From NCBI RefSeq assembly GCF_017873565.1, contig NZ_JAGGKH010000001.1, positions 1 to 64,000 on the forward strand: a stretch of DNA of 64,000 nt, given 5' to 3'. Both the position numbers and the translations under genes were made by a program. Shown in pieces: positions 17,643-26,113 of this stretch; the stretch's first letter is position 1; each line of letters starts with the position of its first letter. The stretch comes from Lederbergia galactosidilytica. Lineage in GTDB: Bacteria; Bacillota; Bacilli; Bacillales; Bacillaceae_C. Below the pieces are notes generated by a model. It was given only the letters and a program-made list of their open reading frames with translations, was not told the origin of the DNA and did not search any database.

Positions 17643-17669
17643 TATTATATGTATCTTTAAAGCCATCGT
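17643..17669 (-). promoter_or_regulatory. Sigma-K-like promoter of the 84-aa gene
   Basis: On the minus strand CATATAATA (17651-17643) matches the sigma-K -10 pattern CATANNNTA, and an AC lies 16 bases upstream (17669-17668). It is 29 bases from the start codon. Late mother-cell expression would fit a coat protein; the -35 evidence is only two bases. Confidence 0.4.
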
Positions 17670-17808
17670 GTGGGTAGGGGCTTTAGTTCCACACTTGTCT
17701 TAGCCCTATGATAGTCAAACTCAAAATTGTTAAGATTAGGTCCAATCAGGAAAAAAGGCTACAATCATTCTTTATTAAAAATCAACATTCATGATAGATC
17801 CTTCACTT

Positions 17809-17893
17809 AAAAAATAGGAGTTTGCACCAGACTGTCTGTCCAATCAATTGACATGCTTTTTAATATACTATAGTAGAAAGCCGTCCAGCTTTA
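17809..17893 (+). repeat. Spore-gene upstream cassette, copy C (no gene behind it)
   Basis: GGAGTTTGCACCAGACTGTC, TGTCCAATCAATTGACATGC, TTTTTAATATACTATAG and GAAAGCCGTCCAGCTTTA follow the order of the other copies. No open frame follows; about 75 bases later there is a terminator hairpin. Either the gene was deleted cleanly or the cassette now makes only a short RNA. Confidence 0.7.
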
Positions 17894-17969
17894 TTAAGCA
17901 CTAGGTAACACCCTTTCGTTAGAAGAAACTCCTTATCATCTAAGATCCATTTTCGTTCGGCTAATGATA

Positions 17970-17997
17970 GGTACCTGCCCATGTAGGTGCCTTTTTT
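17970..17997 (+). terminator. Terminator downstream of orphan cassette C
   Basis: GGTACCT (17970-17976) pairs with AGGTGCC (17985-17991) and is followed by TTTTTT. Confidence 0.7.
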
Positions 17998-18165
17998 AAA
18001 AATTAAACTCAGGATTTTCCTCAACCTATTCCATTTAACAAATCAAAACCTTTTTCAATGCATTTCCGCTTTTCTTCTAAAATAAAAAATGTGGAAAGAT
18101 TTTCACTCCGAATTTTCAGAACGTTTTCTTGATGCCTCTAAACAACCGCCTTCAGCTTTTCGTAT

Positions 18166-18252
18166 AAAAATGGGAGTTTACACCAGACTGTATGTCCAAT
18201 CCAAATGAAGGGTTCTTCAATATATTATTATTGGAAGCTGACCCAGTTTCAC
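18166..18252 (+). repeat. Spore-gene upstream cassette, copy D
   Basis: AAAAATGGGAGTTTACACCA, GACTGTATGTCCAATCCAAA, TTCAATATATTATTATTGG and a decayed palindrome GGAAGCTGACCCAGTTTCA. It ends 23 bases before the start of the 18.3 kb gene and is its likely promoter and leader. Confidence 0.7.
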
Positions 18253-18274
18253 TATAGAAAAGGAGCGATGTATC

Positions 18275-18949
18275 ATGTATTACGAAGATGAATATTTCCA
18301 AGGGGCTGAGACTTGCAGACGAAGAAGAAGAAATCCTGAAGTGGACTTTTTTGAATGTGAATGCCAAGACGTTTCTCCTTCTTGGGATTATGATCCACAT
18401 TGTGGATGTTATAGTGAAGATGCTGAACATTGCGGAAATTGTTATAAAAAAGAATGTAGATGCGGCAAAAATAAGGATACTATGAACAACAGTGATTTAA
18501 AACAATTTGTATTTAGTGAGCCTCTTAATAGGCCAGTTGATAATCCTATACAAATTCGTAGAGGAGAAGAAGAAGTTTTAGCAAAGATTGAGGTTTGTCC
18601 GAAACATGACAAACATTATTGCAGTAAATTTCGCAATTTAGTTTGGTTGGCGGCTACAGTAGGGTGGAGAGGCAACTTTAATAATGAAGATTTGACAATA
18701 GAGTTCCGGATTCGAAGAGGATCTAGATTTGGAGAAATTATATTTGCAACAAGAGATGGCGTCGGTGTAGACATTGGTGAACTTCGAGGACAAACGACGA
18801 GCTTTAATCACGTAGACCGTGGTAGAAAAACTTGCGAGTATCATGATACCGAATATTTCTTGACCGCAGAATTAATTAGAAGTGAAGAAGCTAACGATAG
18901 AGCACGCATTATTGGCCCTATCGTCTTCACAGGAGCAGTAATCGACTAA
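18275..18949 (+). CDS. Putative spore-surface protein: EDEYFQG leader plus jelly-roll-like domain
   Basis: A 224-residue protein. Residues 1-20 carry the leader YYEDEYFQGAETCRRRRR, followed by a Cys-rich stretch (FECECQDVS, HCGCYSEDAEHCGNC) similar to the 12.5 kb gene. From about residue 75 it diverges into a beta-rich domain of about 145 residues (LVWLAATVGWRGNF, LTIEFRIRRGSRFGEIIF, YFLTAELIRSEEA, IIGPIVFTGAVID) resembling exosporium jelly-roll domains. The same leader is thus joined to a different C-terminal domain. ATG at 18275 follows AGGAG at 9 bases. An exosporium or coat role is inferred. Confidence 0.6.
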   Translation: MYYEDEYFQGAETCRRRRRNPEVDFFECECQDVSPSWDYDPHCGCYSEDAEHCGNCYKKECRCGKNKDTMNNSDLKQFVFSEPLNRPVDNPIQIRRGEEEVLAKIEVCPKHDKHYCSKFRNLVWLAATVGWRGNFNNEDLTIEFRIRRGSRFGEIIFATRDGVGVDIGELRGQTTSFNHVDRGRKTCEYHDTEYFLTAELIRSEEANDRARIIGPIVFTGAVID

Positions 18950-19440
18950 AGTATATTTGCTTATAGTAAGCTTCTCATACCAGCAAGGACATATTTCCTA
19001 TTTCTCAAATAGGTCTGGTAATCGTTTAAATATATTTTTCGTTGGGAAATGCTGGATAACCATTCATATTGAATTTAATCTTCCATCTCCCAATAAACAC
19101 TATATTTTGGATGTAACGGATAAAAGTTAGAACATAACTTTTGTATGTCTCATAAACATTGTCTATGGATAATCATTACAGCTTTACCGCGGATGGGTAT
19201 GGAAAAGGTTTCTTCTTTTGGAGAAACCTTCTTTTTTTAAAGAGAGCAGTCCCATTTAGAACTTCCCTTTCGATATGAGAGCAATGACGATCAAATAGAA
19301 ATATGGACGACTTAAAACTTGCAATTGTGAATTTATTATTCATAGGGACTATTTTATCCCTAATTCATGATTTTCAATCAACCTTTAACGTATGGCTTGT
19401 CCCTTTTGTAGGAAGTGCTCCTATTATGTAAAATTTTTGA
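18950..19440. other. Intergenic with terminator at 19203-19238
   Basis: AAGGTTTCT and AGAAACCTT arms followed by CTTTTTTT (19205-19238) make a strong terminator, but it lies about 260 bases after the stop of the 18.3 kb gene. The AAGCTTTACC-type sequence before it recurs at about 11230, downstream of cassette A. Nothing else was recognised. Confidence 0.55.
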
Positions 19441-19511
19441 CTGGACTAGTTGGATTCGAACCAACGATCACGAAGTCAAAGTCTGTTACCATACCACTTG
19501 TTTATAGTCCA
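19441..19511 (-). tRNA. Degenerate tRNA-Gln (anticodon TTG), probably inactive
   Basis: On the minus strand acceptor TGGACTA pairs with TAGTCCA, discriminator G, and the T arm GTTGG-TTCGAAT-CCAAC is perfect. The anticodon loop reads CTTTGAC (anticodon TTG). However the D stem (AACA against GTAA) does not pair, the anticodon stem has a mismatch, and no CCA is encoded. It looks like a decaying extra copy. Confidence 0.5.
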
Positions 19512-19538
19512 ACAATTCCCCTTTAAAGGGGATAAGTA

Positions 19539-19661
19539 TTATTGATAACGGTTTTGTCGATTTTGTTGTTGAGATGAATTTTGTTGTACTTGAGATGTAG
19601 CTTGTGCTTGCTGAACTTGTTGTTGAGCCTGTTGAATCTGCTGTTGGGCTTGTTTAAAATA
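19539..19661 (-). pseudogene. Gln-rich gene tail without a start
   Basis: The minus-strand frame reads KQAQQQIQQAQQQVQQAQ and ends QQNRQNRYQ-stop. Upstream it meets a stop after four codons and has no start codon. The Gln/Ala heptad-like pattern resembles the tails of gamma-type small acid-soluble spore proteins or coiled-coil coat proteins; I cannot choose between them. Confidence 0.35.
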
Positions 19662-20030
19662 TCACCATGCTTAACCTTTGCAAATTCAGAGTAATTTATA
19701 CAAAAATAATTCTTCTTGTTTGTAATAAAAACCGCAAGAAATTCCAAACTAAATATAAAACTTTCCTAAAATAAAAATTTGATAAGTAGATATTGAAATT
19801 TTTATAATTGATCAAGGTAATTGATGAATGTAGTAATAGCATTGATTTCTCTTCTCTTTCATACTTTGCATATTCATCATTGATTCCATACAGAGTAAAT
19901 ATATGTTTTTATCAAGCACATTTCCCCAACCCTTTTTTATTTAATAAATACTTGAATCAATTTCATAATTGCTCTTTTTAAAAATACAAACAAGGGCAGA
20001 ATTCGCAATTTGTATTTCAAAAAACAGAAA
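19662..20030. other. Intergenic, 370 bases, AT-rich
   Basis: No coding frame or clear structure. It separates the Gln-rich remnant from a broken transposase and may contain the outer end of that IS. Confidence 0.3.
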
Positions 20031-21323
20031 TTATGCAGCTTGAATTTGGTTCAAACGAGCACCGATTCGATCGGCAGCGAGTTTTGAAGCATTGTAAACT
20101 AACACTAGTAAGTCGAAGTGAACTTTCGCGCGTTTCCCTGTCCGATAACGGACGTTGTTCAGTTGAAAGAACCCTTTTAGATAAGCATTAACGCGTTCCA
20201 CTGCGGTCCTGCGATTGAAAAGGTTCTTCCATGCTTTTGAACCGCGGGCCGGTGCACTTATTTCCGTAAATCTGTGGTGACTTTGACTTTGTACACTTTT
20301 TGGCAGACGCCTTCGTTCGCGAGCGGAAATCTACGCACTCCTTTGGCCGTGTATATTTTAACGTTTCATACTTGGCATCATAGTTATCGTAACGATAAGA
20401 ATGCTCACGGAAACAAGTTGGAGCGAAATGTTCATCAAACCCGATGGGCTCAGGTTCATTCCGCTTATTATAAGCGATGATAGATCGGTGTCCCATACGA
20501 TGTACTTGTTCGTAGATTGCTTCAAAATCGTAACCGGCGTCCATCGTATACATCAGCTTGATAAGTGGAAGTCTGTCTTTGATTCCCTTCAACAGCGGGA
20601 TGGCTGCCTTTCCGTCATTCAGGCTTCCGGAAGAAAATAGGGACTGCAGAATATATTGGCTGGACGTACCCACTGCCAAATGCCCTTTATAGCCAAACCA
20701 GAACACGTTCTGACCCTCACTGTTTTTCTTGACACCCCATTTGGGGTTTTGCGGAACTTCAGCACGAAGCCGGGCAAGTGGTTCATCCAACTGTGCTTCG
20801 ATTTTCTTTTCGTATAGTGGGAGATTTGCTTCCTGTTCTGCCTGTTCGATCAGCCATTGTTCGCGTTCTTCCTTCTTTTTACGACTGCGTTTCTTGGGTC
20901 CTTCCTTTGTTTTTTCCTGTTTCGCCGGCGCTTTATCACGCGCTTCGAAGTGAGTGGCGTCAATCGCCACTGTATCATCTTCGATAAATCCTTCCGAGAT
21001 GGCGTCCAGGATAATCGTCTCTTGGACTTTTTCCAAAACATCAGTTTCACTGAGCTTTTGTCCATCTTGAACGAAAGGTCGTTGTTCAATTGCTTGATGA
21101 GATCTTTGATTGTCGGAATGCGCTCGATGTAACGCGCAAAAATACTAACAACCATTGCGCCGTAATTCAATTCAGTAGGCGCACCCAAGTGTGATTTCTT
21201 GTTGATTTCGTAGAAGATTGCATCCAAATCGATGGCAGCCATAATCTCTTCATATTTTTGGGTAGGTTCCATCTCGTATAATTCTTCGATGCTAAATAGA
21301 CTTTGTTGCCGTATAATGGTCAT
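20031..21323 (-). pseudogene. DDE transposase (DUF772 / DDE_Tnp_1 type), frameshifted
   Basis: The start at 21323 (MTIIRQQSLFSIEELYEM, with GGAGGAG upstream) opens a DUF772-like N-terminus with LNYGAMVVSIFARYIERIPT. A short deletion and frameshift near 21050 lead into KVQETIILDAISEGF and the DDE part: DATHFEARDKAPAKQEK, FWFGYKGHLAV and YTMDAGYDFEAIYEQ. A second frameshift near 20215 precedes the true end, RTAVERVNAYLKGFFQLNNV to NQIQAA-stop at 20031. Arms of inverted repeats were not found. It is inactive. Confidence 0.8.
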
Positions 21324-22693
21324 AGGGAATACTCCTCCAGTCTTTTTGGGATGTTTTGGTCGACTACCATTATACAAGACTTGGGGAGGTACTTCCTTTT
21401 TTGTGTCTATAAACCCTTGGGGGACAAGGGCTAGGAATTATGAAATTCATTCACTTTGTTGATTTTGTTCGAATCAACCATAAATAGCATTTACAACTTA
21501 GAAATGATTAATATTAAATTAATATTGGCAATTTGTGTTCCCTGAACCCTACCACGTATTAATGTTGAGAGAAATACAAAAAAAGAAAAAGCCATTCCCC
21601 TTGGATTTGTCATAATATATTAGTTATTTGCAAAGAATAAGAGCAAGCAAATAAGGAATGTGGCGGTTGATTGGAAACAAACTCGTAAAGCTCTAATTAA
21701 CCAAAATTAGTTATATCAATAATCGAGGTGAATGGATAAGAGGAAGTCTAAAGAAAGCTTTGAAAAGTTGATAGAACTTTAGAGCACATCATAGGTACGA
21801 GTCGGAGCATATGGATCAATCTTTTGAAAATCTTATCATACATAAGGAGATACTCTGTGACGAGGTTTATGTTCCATTAAATCTGGAAAGGGTATGGAAT
21901 CAGATACGCTAGAAATATTCTACAATTCTTCATAACGATCTTCATTGATCGGGCACTTTTCTTGCATAAAAAGGCGCCTATTCTCTATTTGTTTTTCGGA
22001 AGATCTCTTAATCAATCTTTTTGGGGAATCAAGACTAAAATGAAAAGTTTATAGAAGAAATAAGGCTTCTTATTTTGTTTATTTGAACACAAAGTGGAAA
22101 CGACAATTGCGGCGCCCTTATGTACAGTATGATTTTTGACCGTAGTCATCGTTAATAGAGAAACAAAAATAGCCTATTTTCTATCTTCGTTTACTTATTA
22201 TCTTCATTCACTGTAAACAACGATAGGACTTGGATAGGCTTAAACCTTAGCTTCAGCCTTTCAAGAAAAATCGTACCCACATAGGCTCCAAGTCAAATCC
22301 CTAAGTTTCAATTATATTACAAAGTGATTAAATACTACTCCACTTAACCTAACATTCTTCTTATAATGATAGGTAAGCTTTTAAAGTATCGTCGGCCTTT
22401 ATTTGAAAACGCTAGCATGAAGTGTGTTTTTTACTAGAGTCTTCCAGAACCAGTTCACACAGGCTGCCACGTTGTTGGCGTGAATTTAGGCCAACAGGGC
22501 GTTGGTCAGAACAGCATCGCGACGTAAAGGTCGGACCAGGCGAAGGAACTGTACATTGATCACAAAGGCTTTGCGACCGGATATCGTGCATTTAGATTTG
22601 ATCCATATCTATTGAACCCTCTAGTATATGTTTAATTTGATTCAAAATGGTTATGTTGATAATAATCTTTGAACGATTGGGGTTAAAAGCGCA
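21324..22693. other. 1.37-kb region without a recognised gene
   Basis: A 33-codon frame at 21811-21912 (MDQSFENLIIHKEIL, VYVPLNLERVWNQIR) looks coding but is short and has only a weak ribosome site, so it is probably a gene fragment. At 22489-22507 GGCCAACAGGGCGTTGGTC is an AGGAC-type hairpin repeat in a GC-richer patch (22440-22570). The rest is AT-rich and featureless. Confidence 0.4.
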
Positions 22694-23392
22694 GTGAATT
22701 TTTTAAATTTGACCATTGAATTGATTATTGGCTTTATCATGTTATTTATTCTCGTGAAGATACTTGGTAAAACCATTATCAATCAAATTACACCTTTTAC
22801 CTTTATCGGTGCCATTGTTTTTGGGGAGTTATTAGGAAATGCCCTATACGACGAAAAAGTGGGAATCCAATATGTCGTTTTTTCGATGATTCTATGGGCA
22901 TCTATGTTGTTATTCTTTGAAGTACTTAGCCAAAAGTCCTTAAAAATCCGTCTTATCTCTGAGGATAAGCCATCTGTATTAATCCAGAATGGAATCATCA
23001 ATCGAGAGCAGTTAAAGAAAAATCGCATGAATCTCAATCAACTTCAAAGTTTATTAAGACAGTCAGAAACTTTTTCCATTCGAGAAGTCGCTTACTGCTA
23101 TTTGGAGTCCAATGGTGCGATCAGTATTTTGAAAAAATCACAGAAGCAGAAGGTGCAGCAAAAGGACCTTAACCTTCCACCCCAACCTATTTTTGTTCCC
23201 GTTACATTAATTAGAGATGGGGAATTATTGGTAGATGAATTAGTGGAAATCGGCAAAAGTAAACAATGGCTCACAACTCAACTGAAAACAAACGGAATTC
23301 ATGATTCTCGCCATGTATTTATTGCGGAGTGGTTAGAAGGCGATGGTTTATTTGTCCAAACATTTGAGCAGGTAAACGGTACGAACGAATAG
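22694..23392 (+). CDS. DUF421 family membrane protein (YetF type)
   Basis: A 232-residue protein of the DUF421 family. Three membrane segments in the first 85 residues (IIGFIMLFILVKILGK, PFTFIGAIVFGELLGNALYD, YVVFSMILWASMLLFF) precede a cytoplasmic part with the family phrase KPSVLIQNGIINREQLKKNR and a C-terminal domain (PVTLIRDGELLVDELVEIGK, RHVFIAEW). Relatives include B. subtilis YetF, YdfS and YrbG; YetF/YdfS-type proteins take part in spore inner-membrane structure. The start is GTG at 22694; the ribosome site TTGGGG is weak and distant. Confidence 0.85.
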   Translation: MNFLNLTIELIIGFIMLFILVKILGKTIINQITPFTFIGAIVFGELLGNALYDEKVGIQYVVFSMILWASMLLFFEVLSQKSLKIRLISEDKPSVLIQNGIINREQLKKNRMNLNQLQSLLRQSETFSIREVAYCYLESNGAISILKKSQKQKVQQKDLNLPPQPIFVPVTLIRDGELLVDELVEIGKSKQWLTTQLKTNGIHDSRHVFIAEWLEGDGLFVQTFEQVNGTNE

Positions 23393-23535
23393 TCCTGCCT
23401 TCATCCATCTCTTTGTTATCAGCTGAATCATGTTCTATATTAGCATCATTGTGGGTTTCGTCATTTCCCCCGCATGCTGTTCATACAACAGCAATGAATA
23501 ACGCGATAATACCTAAAAATTAATTTCTTATTCAT
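23393..23535 (-). pseudogene. Small lipoprotein gene, frameshift plus stop
   Basis: After GGCAGGAGGGAAAGG the frame starts MNKKLIF, then a one-base shift leads to LGIIALFIAVV-stop-TACGGNDETHNDANI. This is a lipoprotein signal peptide with a lipobox-like TACG followed by an acidic tail. Both a frameshift and an in-frame TGA kill it. It abuts the DUF421 gene on the other strand. Confidence 0.55.
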
Positions 23536-23660
23536 CCTTTCCCTCCTGCCGCAAAGGGGTTCGCCAAAATATTCACCCGGCCGCCCACCATAGATTTTGA
23601 ATCATTTTTCTGCAATTTTTTGAAAAAGATTGATCCAAACGGGATCATTGCGATAAAGGA

Positions 23661-24639
23661 TTACAGATCCATTTTGGGCGGTTCCTCAAGCCATCCCTTG
23701 GACATCATGAGAATAACACCTTCTAGTGTGTATTCAAATACATCCTTTGCCTGTACCCCTGTTTTTGCTATCAAATCATTTCGCCACAACAAGGCACCAC
23801 TAAAGCCTTGGCCGCCCAGATTCATACCGCCTAAAAGATAATTACAAAACATCATGAGTCTATCTGAAAATGGAGCGATCGTTGAATTGGTGACTGTTCC
23901 TCCCGGTGTAGCCGGGGGTTGAATTTTGCAGTAGGATATCCCCATCTTCTTTTAAAATTTCTTTAGAAAGTTCCATGCCTTTTGTAAAATATTTTTGCAC
24001 TTCCTTATCTTTCGCACATTGTGCAAAGCCTTTCAGTAATTGCATCCCCATAATATTGGACTCAAACGATCGATATAGTACGCCAAACTCAACGATATTT
24101 AATGGTCGCCTATTCCCCAGAATATTGGTGCCTTTCATGTATTGTTTATCCGTTATGAAATCCATTGCCTTTGGCATGGTGACATAATTCGGACGTGGTA
24201 GTATCGACTTTTTCAGAAGATATTGTGTAAACAGATTATAATACGTTTCTGTTATTTCAGTAAGTTGTTGATAAAAATGAATGATGTCTTCTCGATAAGA
24301 TATTGTTAAATGAAGTGCGTACAACCCCGTACTAATTTCCTTCAGAACTCTGCTCAACATTATATCAAAACCATTTTCCCATAACTTTGACGCCCCTAGA
24401 TTGACATCCTCTTTGGCGAAGCCTTCCGGACATGCCGCCCCTTCATTTTCAAACATAGACTTCATTTCGATAACCTTTGGATGAAGTTGTTCCAACAAGC
24501 CTGACATAAGATTTTTGACTTCCTCATCATCGGCTTTCTCAATGAAATATTCCAACATTCGTAAAATAAGTGTTTTTTTATTGTATGTCAACCATAGTGA
24601 ACCAAGTTCAGCGGCACTCATTTTGGGTTGATTCGTCAA
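23661..24639 (-). pseudogene. DUF3231 protein with one frameshift in a C-run
   Basis: TTG at 24639 (GGAGG 8 bases upstream) opens MTNQPKMSAAELGSLWLTY, parallel to the N-terminus of the intact paralogue at 28.4 kb. Two DUF3231 repeats follow (ferritin-like helical units; YREDIIHFYQQLTEI and FESNIMGMQLLKGFAQCAKD). At 23914-23918, a run of five C on the coding strand, the frame breaks; one added C would join QNST to PPATPGGTVTNST and restore the normal end WLEEPPKMDL-stop at 23661. Function of DUF3231 is not established; many are found in spore formers. A sequencing error is possible. Confidence 0.75.
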
Positions 24640-24669
24640 TATATAAACCTCCAAATATTTTAAATTCGT

Positions 24670-24814
24670 GTTCAAAAAGGAGGATAAAAAGGACCAAGAA
24701 GTTCGAGGCGGCGCAGCCTTCGAGCAGCGGAATGTACGCATTTAGGTACATGAGCAGCGGAGAAGCAAGCCAACGAAGAAATTCGCAGTGTCATTTTTAC
24801 CGGACTTTTTGAAC
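24670..24814. repeat. MITE-like element with 25-base terminal inverted repeats
   Basis: Ends 24670-24694 (GTTCAAAAAGGAGGATAAAA on) and 24790-24814 (minus strand GTTCAAAAAGTCCGGTAAAA on) match at 20 of 25 positions. The 95-base interior is GC-rich and holds further small palindromes such as ATGTAC..GTACAT. No coding capacity. The right end, GAACATCCTCTTTTA, recurs at about 14160. It sits directly upstream of the frameshifted DUF3231 gene. Confidence 0.65.
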
Positions 24815-25146
24815 ATCCTCTTTTAAACGTATTTTTACCGGCACACCGACATTTATTCACTTTTCAAGGGGATCGTCCTTTATCCAGTAACCTTGCCGTT
24901 CCAGCATCTCAAAATGCTTGAGTTTTCCTTATATCACACCGTCCTTATTGCCAAAAAGTGAAACATTTTTCACTTCTTTTTAAAAATAAAGGTTCTAAAA
25001 GGAAAGGTTTAGGACTTGACATATTTTCGGAAGCAGTAATGTCTTTGGTAATTGAAATTGTCCATAATCTATTCGATTGAGGATCGAATCTATACAATGG
25101 AAAGTGCCCTCGCCAAATAGTGGCAGGGTTTCTTAATGGAATCATT
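24815..25146. other. Intergenic, 330 bases
   Basis: A 66-codon minus frame here lacks a ribosome site and family resemblance. Nothing else was recognised. Confidence 0.3.
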
Positions 25147-25332
25147 TTATTTTAAAACTATTCTGAACTCCTTCTTTTCAAGTAGGCAGCAGAAATAATA
25201 ATAAAAAAATACCATATAATCACCCGTATGATCAATAACCTTTCTTCCATATGGGAGACTTAGGTATGGTTGAACAATAACTTCTTCTATATCAAAAAAA
25301 TTACTGATACAATTATCGACTTGATCAAACAT
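25147..25332 (-). CDS. Hypothetical protein, 61 aa
   Basis: The protein starts MFDQVDNCISNFFDIEEVIV and ends YYYFCCLLEKKEFRIVLK, with an aromatic YMVFFYYYFCC stretch. TTGGAG lies 8-9 bases before the ATG at 25332, and the frame 16 codons longer lacks such a site. I do not recognise it. The region is decayed on both sides, so it may be a fragment. Confidence 0.4.
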   Translation of the reverse strand: MFDQVDNCISNFFDIEEVIVQPYLSLPYGRKVIDHTGDYMVFFYYYFCCLLEKKEFRIVLK

Positions 25333-25930
25333 TATAACATCTCCAATTATAAAATACTTTTTTACCCTACCCCAAAACACATAAGGCGAAACTCCAATCC
25401 GTGAAATTTCTCTTCCATCCCCACTAATTAAAGGAGCAGAGGATAAGATCTAACATGACAATGGCAACAGCTTTCTGATCTATGCCTCGCAGGACGGCCA
25501 TTACTCAAAAAATGCAGAAGGGGCTTGCTTAACGGGATAATAGAATGAACTGCTAAGTTCGCCCCCTCTCGGCGCAGCGCTTTTCTGACCAACATGCTGT
25601 TGTCCTAAATTGAGAGTTTCTGACTGGATAAAGGAAAAAGGCGGCTATTTATGAGCGACAGCCCTCTTCCCTCTATAAGTAGACAACATGATGTCAAAGG
25701 ACGCTATCATTGTACTATACACATACAGATACTTTTAATTTAATCCCTCATGAGGGTAGTAATCTCCCAGCTCAAGGCTTTAAGAATACGGAGGCACATT
25801 GGTGTGAGTTCATCTGCGCAAAATTACCCTTTTCTGCGCCAAAGAGAATAACCAAGTTTTTTCATATTCAATGTTGTCAGAAGCAAGCTAAGATATTTAC
25901 CATTCATTTAAATTAAAGATTATATAATAA
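25333..25930. other. Intergenic, 600 bases
   Basis: Contains a GC-richer patch at 25470-25610 with a CAGGACGGCC motif like the AGGAC-core repeats. From 25917 the sequence becomes the control region of the P-type ATPase. No gene was seen. Confidence 0.35.
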
Positions 25931-25982
25931 TGATTATCCTTATCAATTAAGATATTCCTTTTAATCATGATTATCATTATCA
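25931..25982 (+). promoter_or_regulatory. Two Fur-like boxes upstream of the P-type ATPase
   Basis: TGATTATCCTTATCA (25931-25945) and TGATTATCATTATCA (25968-25982) match the Fur 7-1-7 consensus TGATAATNATTATCA at 13 and 14 of 15 positions. They start 37 bases apart. A weaker third match lies at about 25990. Confidence 0.6.
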
Positions 25983-26043
25983 ATTAGAAAATGATTTTCT
26001 CATTTACAATTGACTCACCGACCATTTTCCAGTACCATTTATA

Positions 26044-26058
26044 TTGTAATAATTATCA
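26044..26058 (+). promoter_or_regulatory. PerR-like box upstream of the P-type ATPase
   Basis: TTGTAATAATTATCA matches the PerR box TTATAATNATTATAA at 13 of 15 positions. It lies 56 bases before the start codon. PerR control of the B. subtilis homologue is established. Confidence 0.6.
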
Positions 26059-26113
26059 AAAAATAAAATTTGTAAAATGCATTTTTTAAAGAGAAATGGA
26101 GGCTGACACAAAT

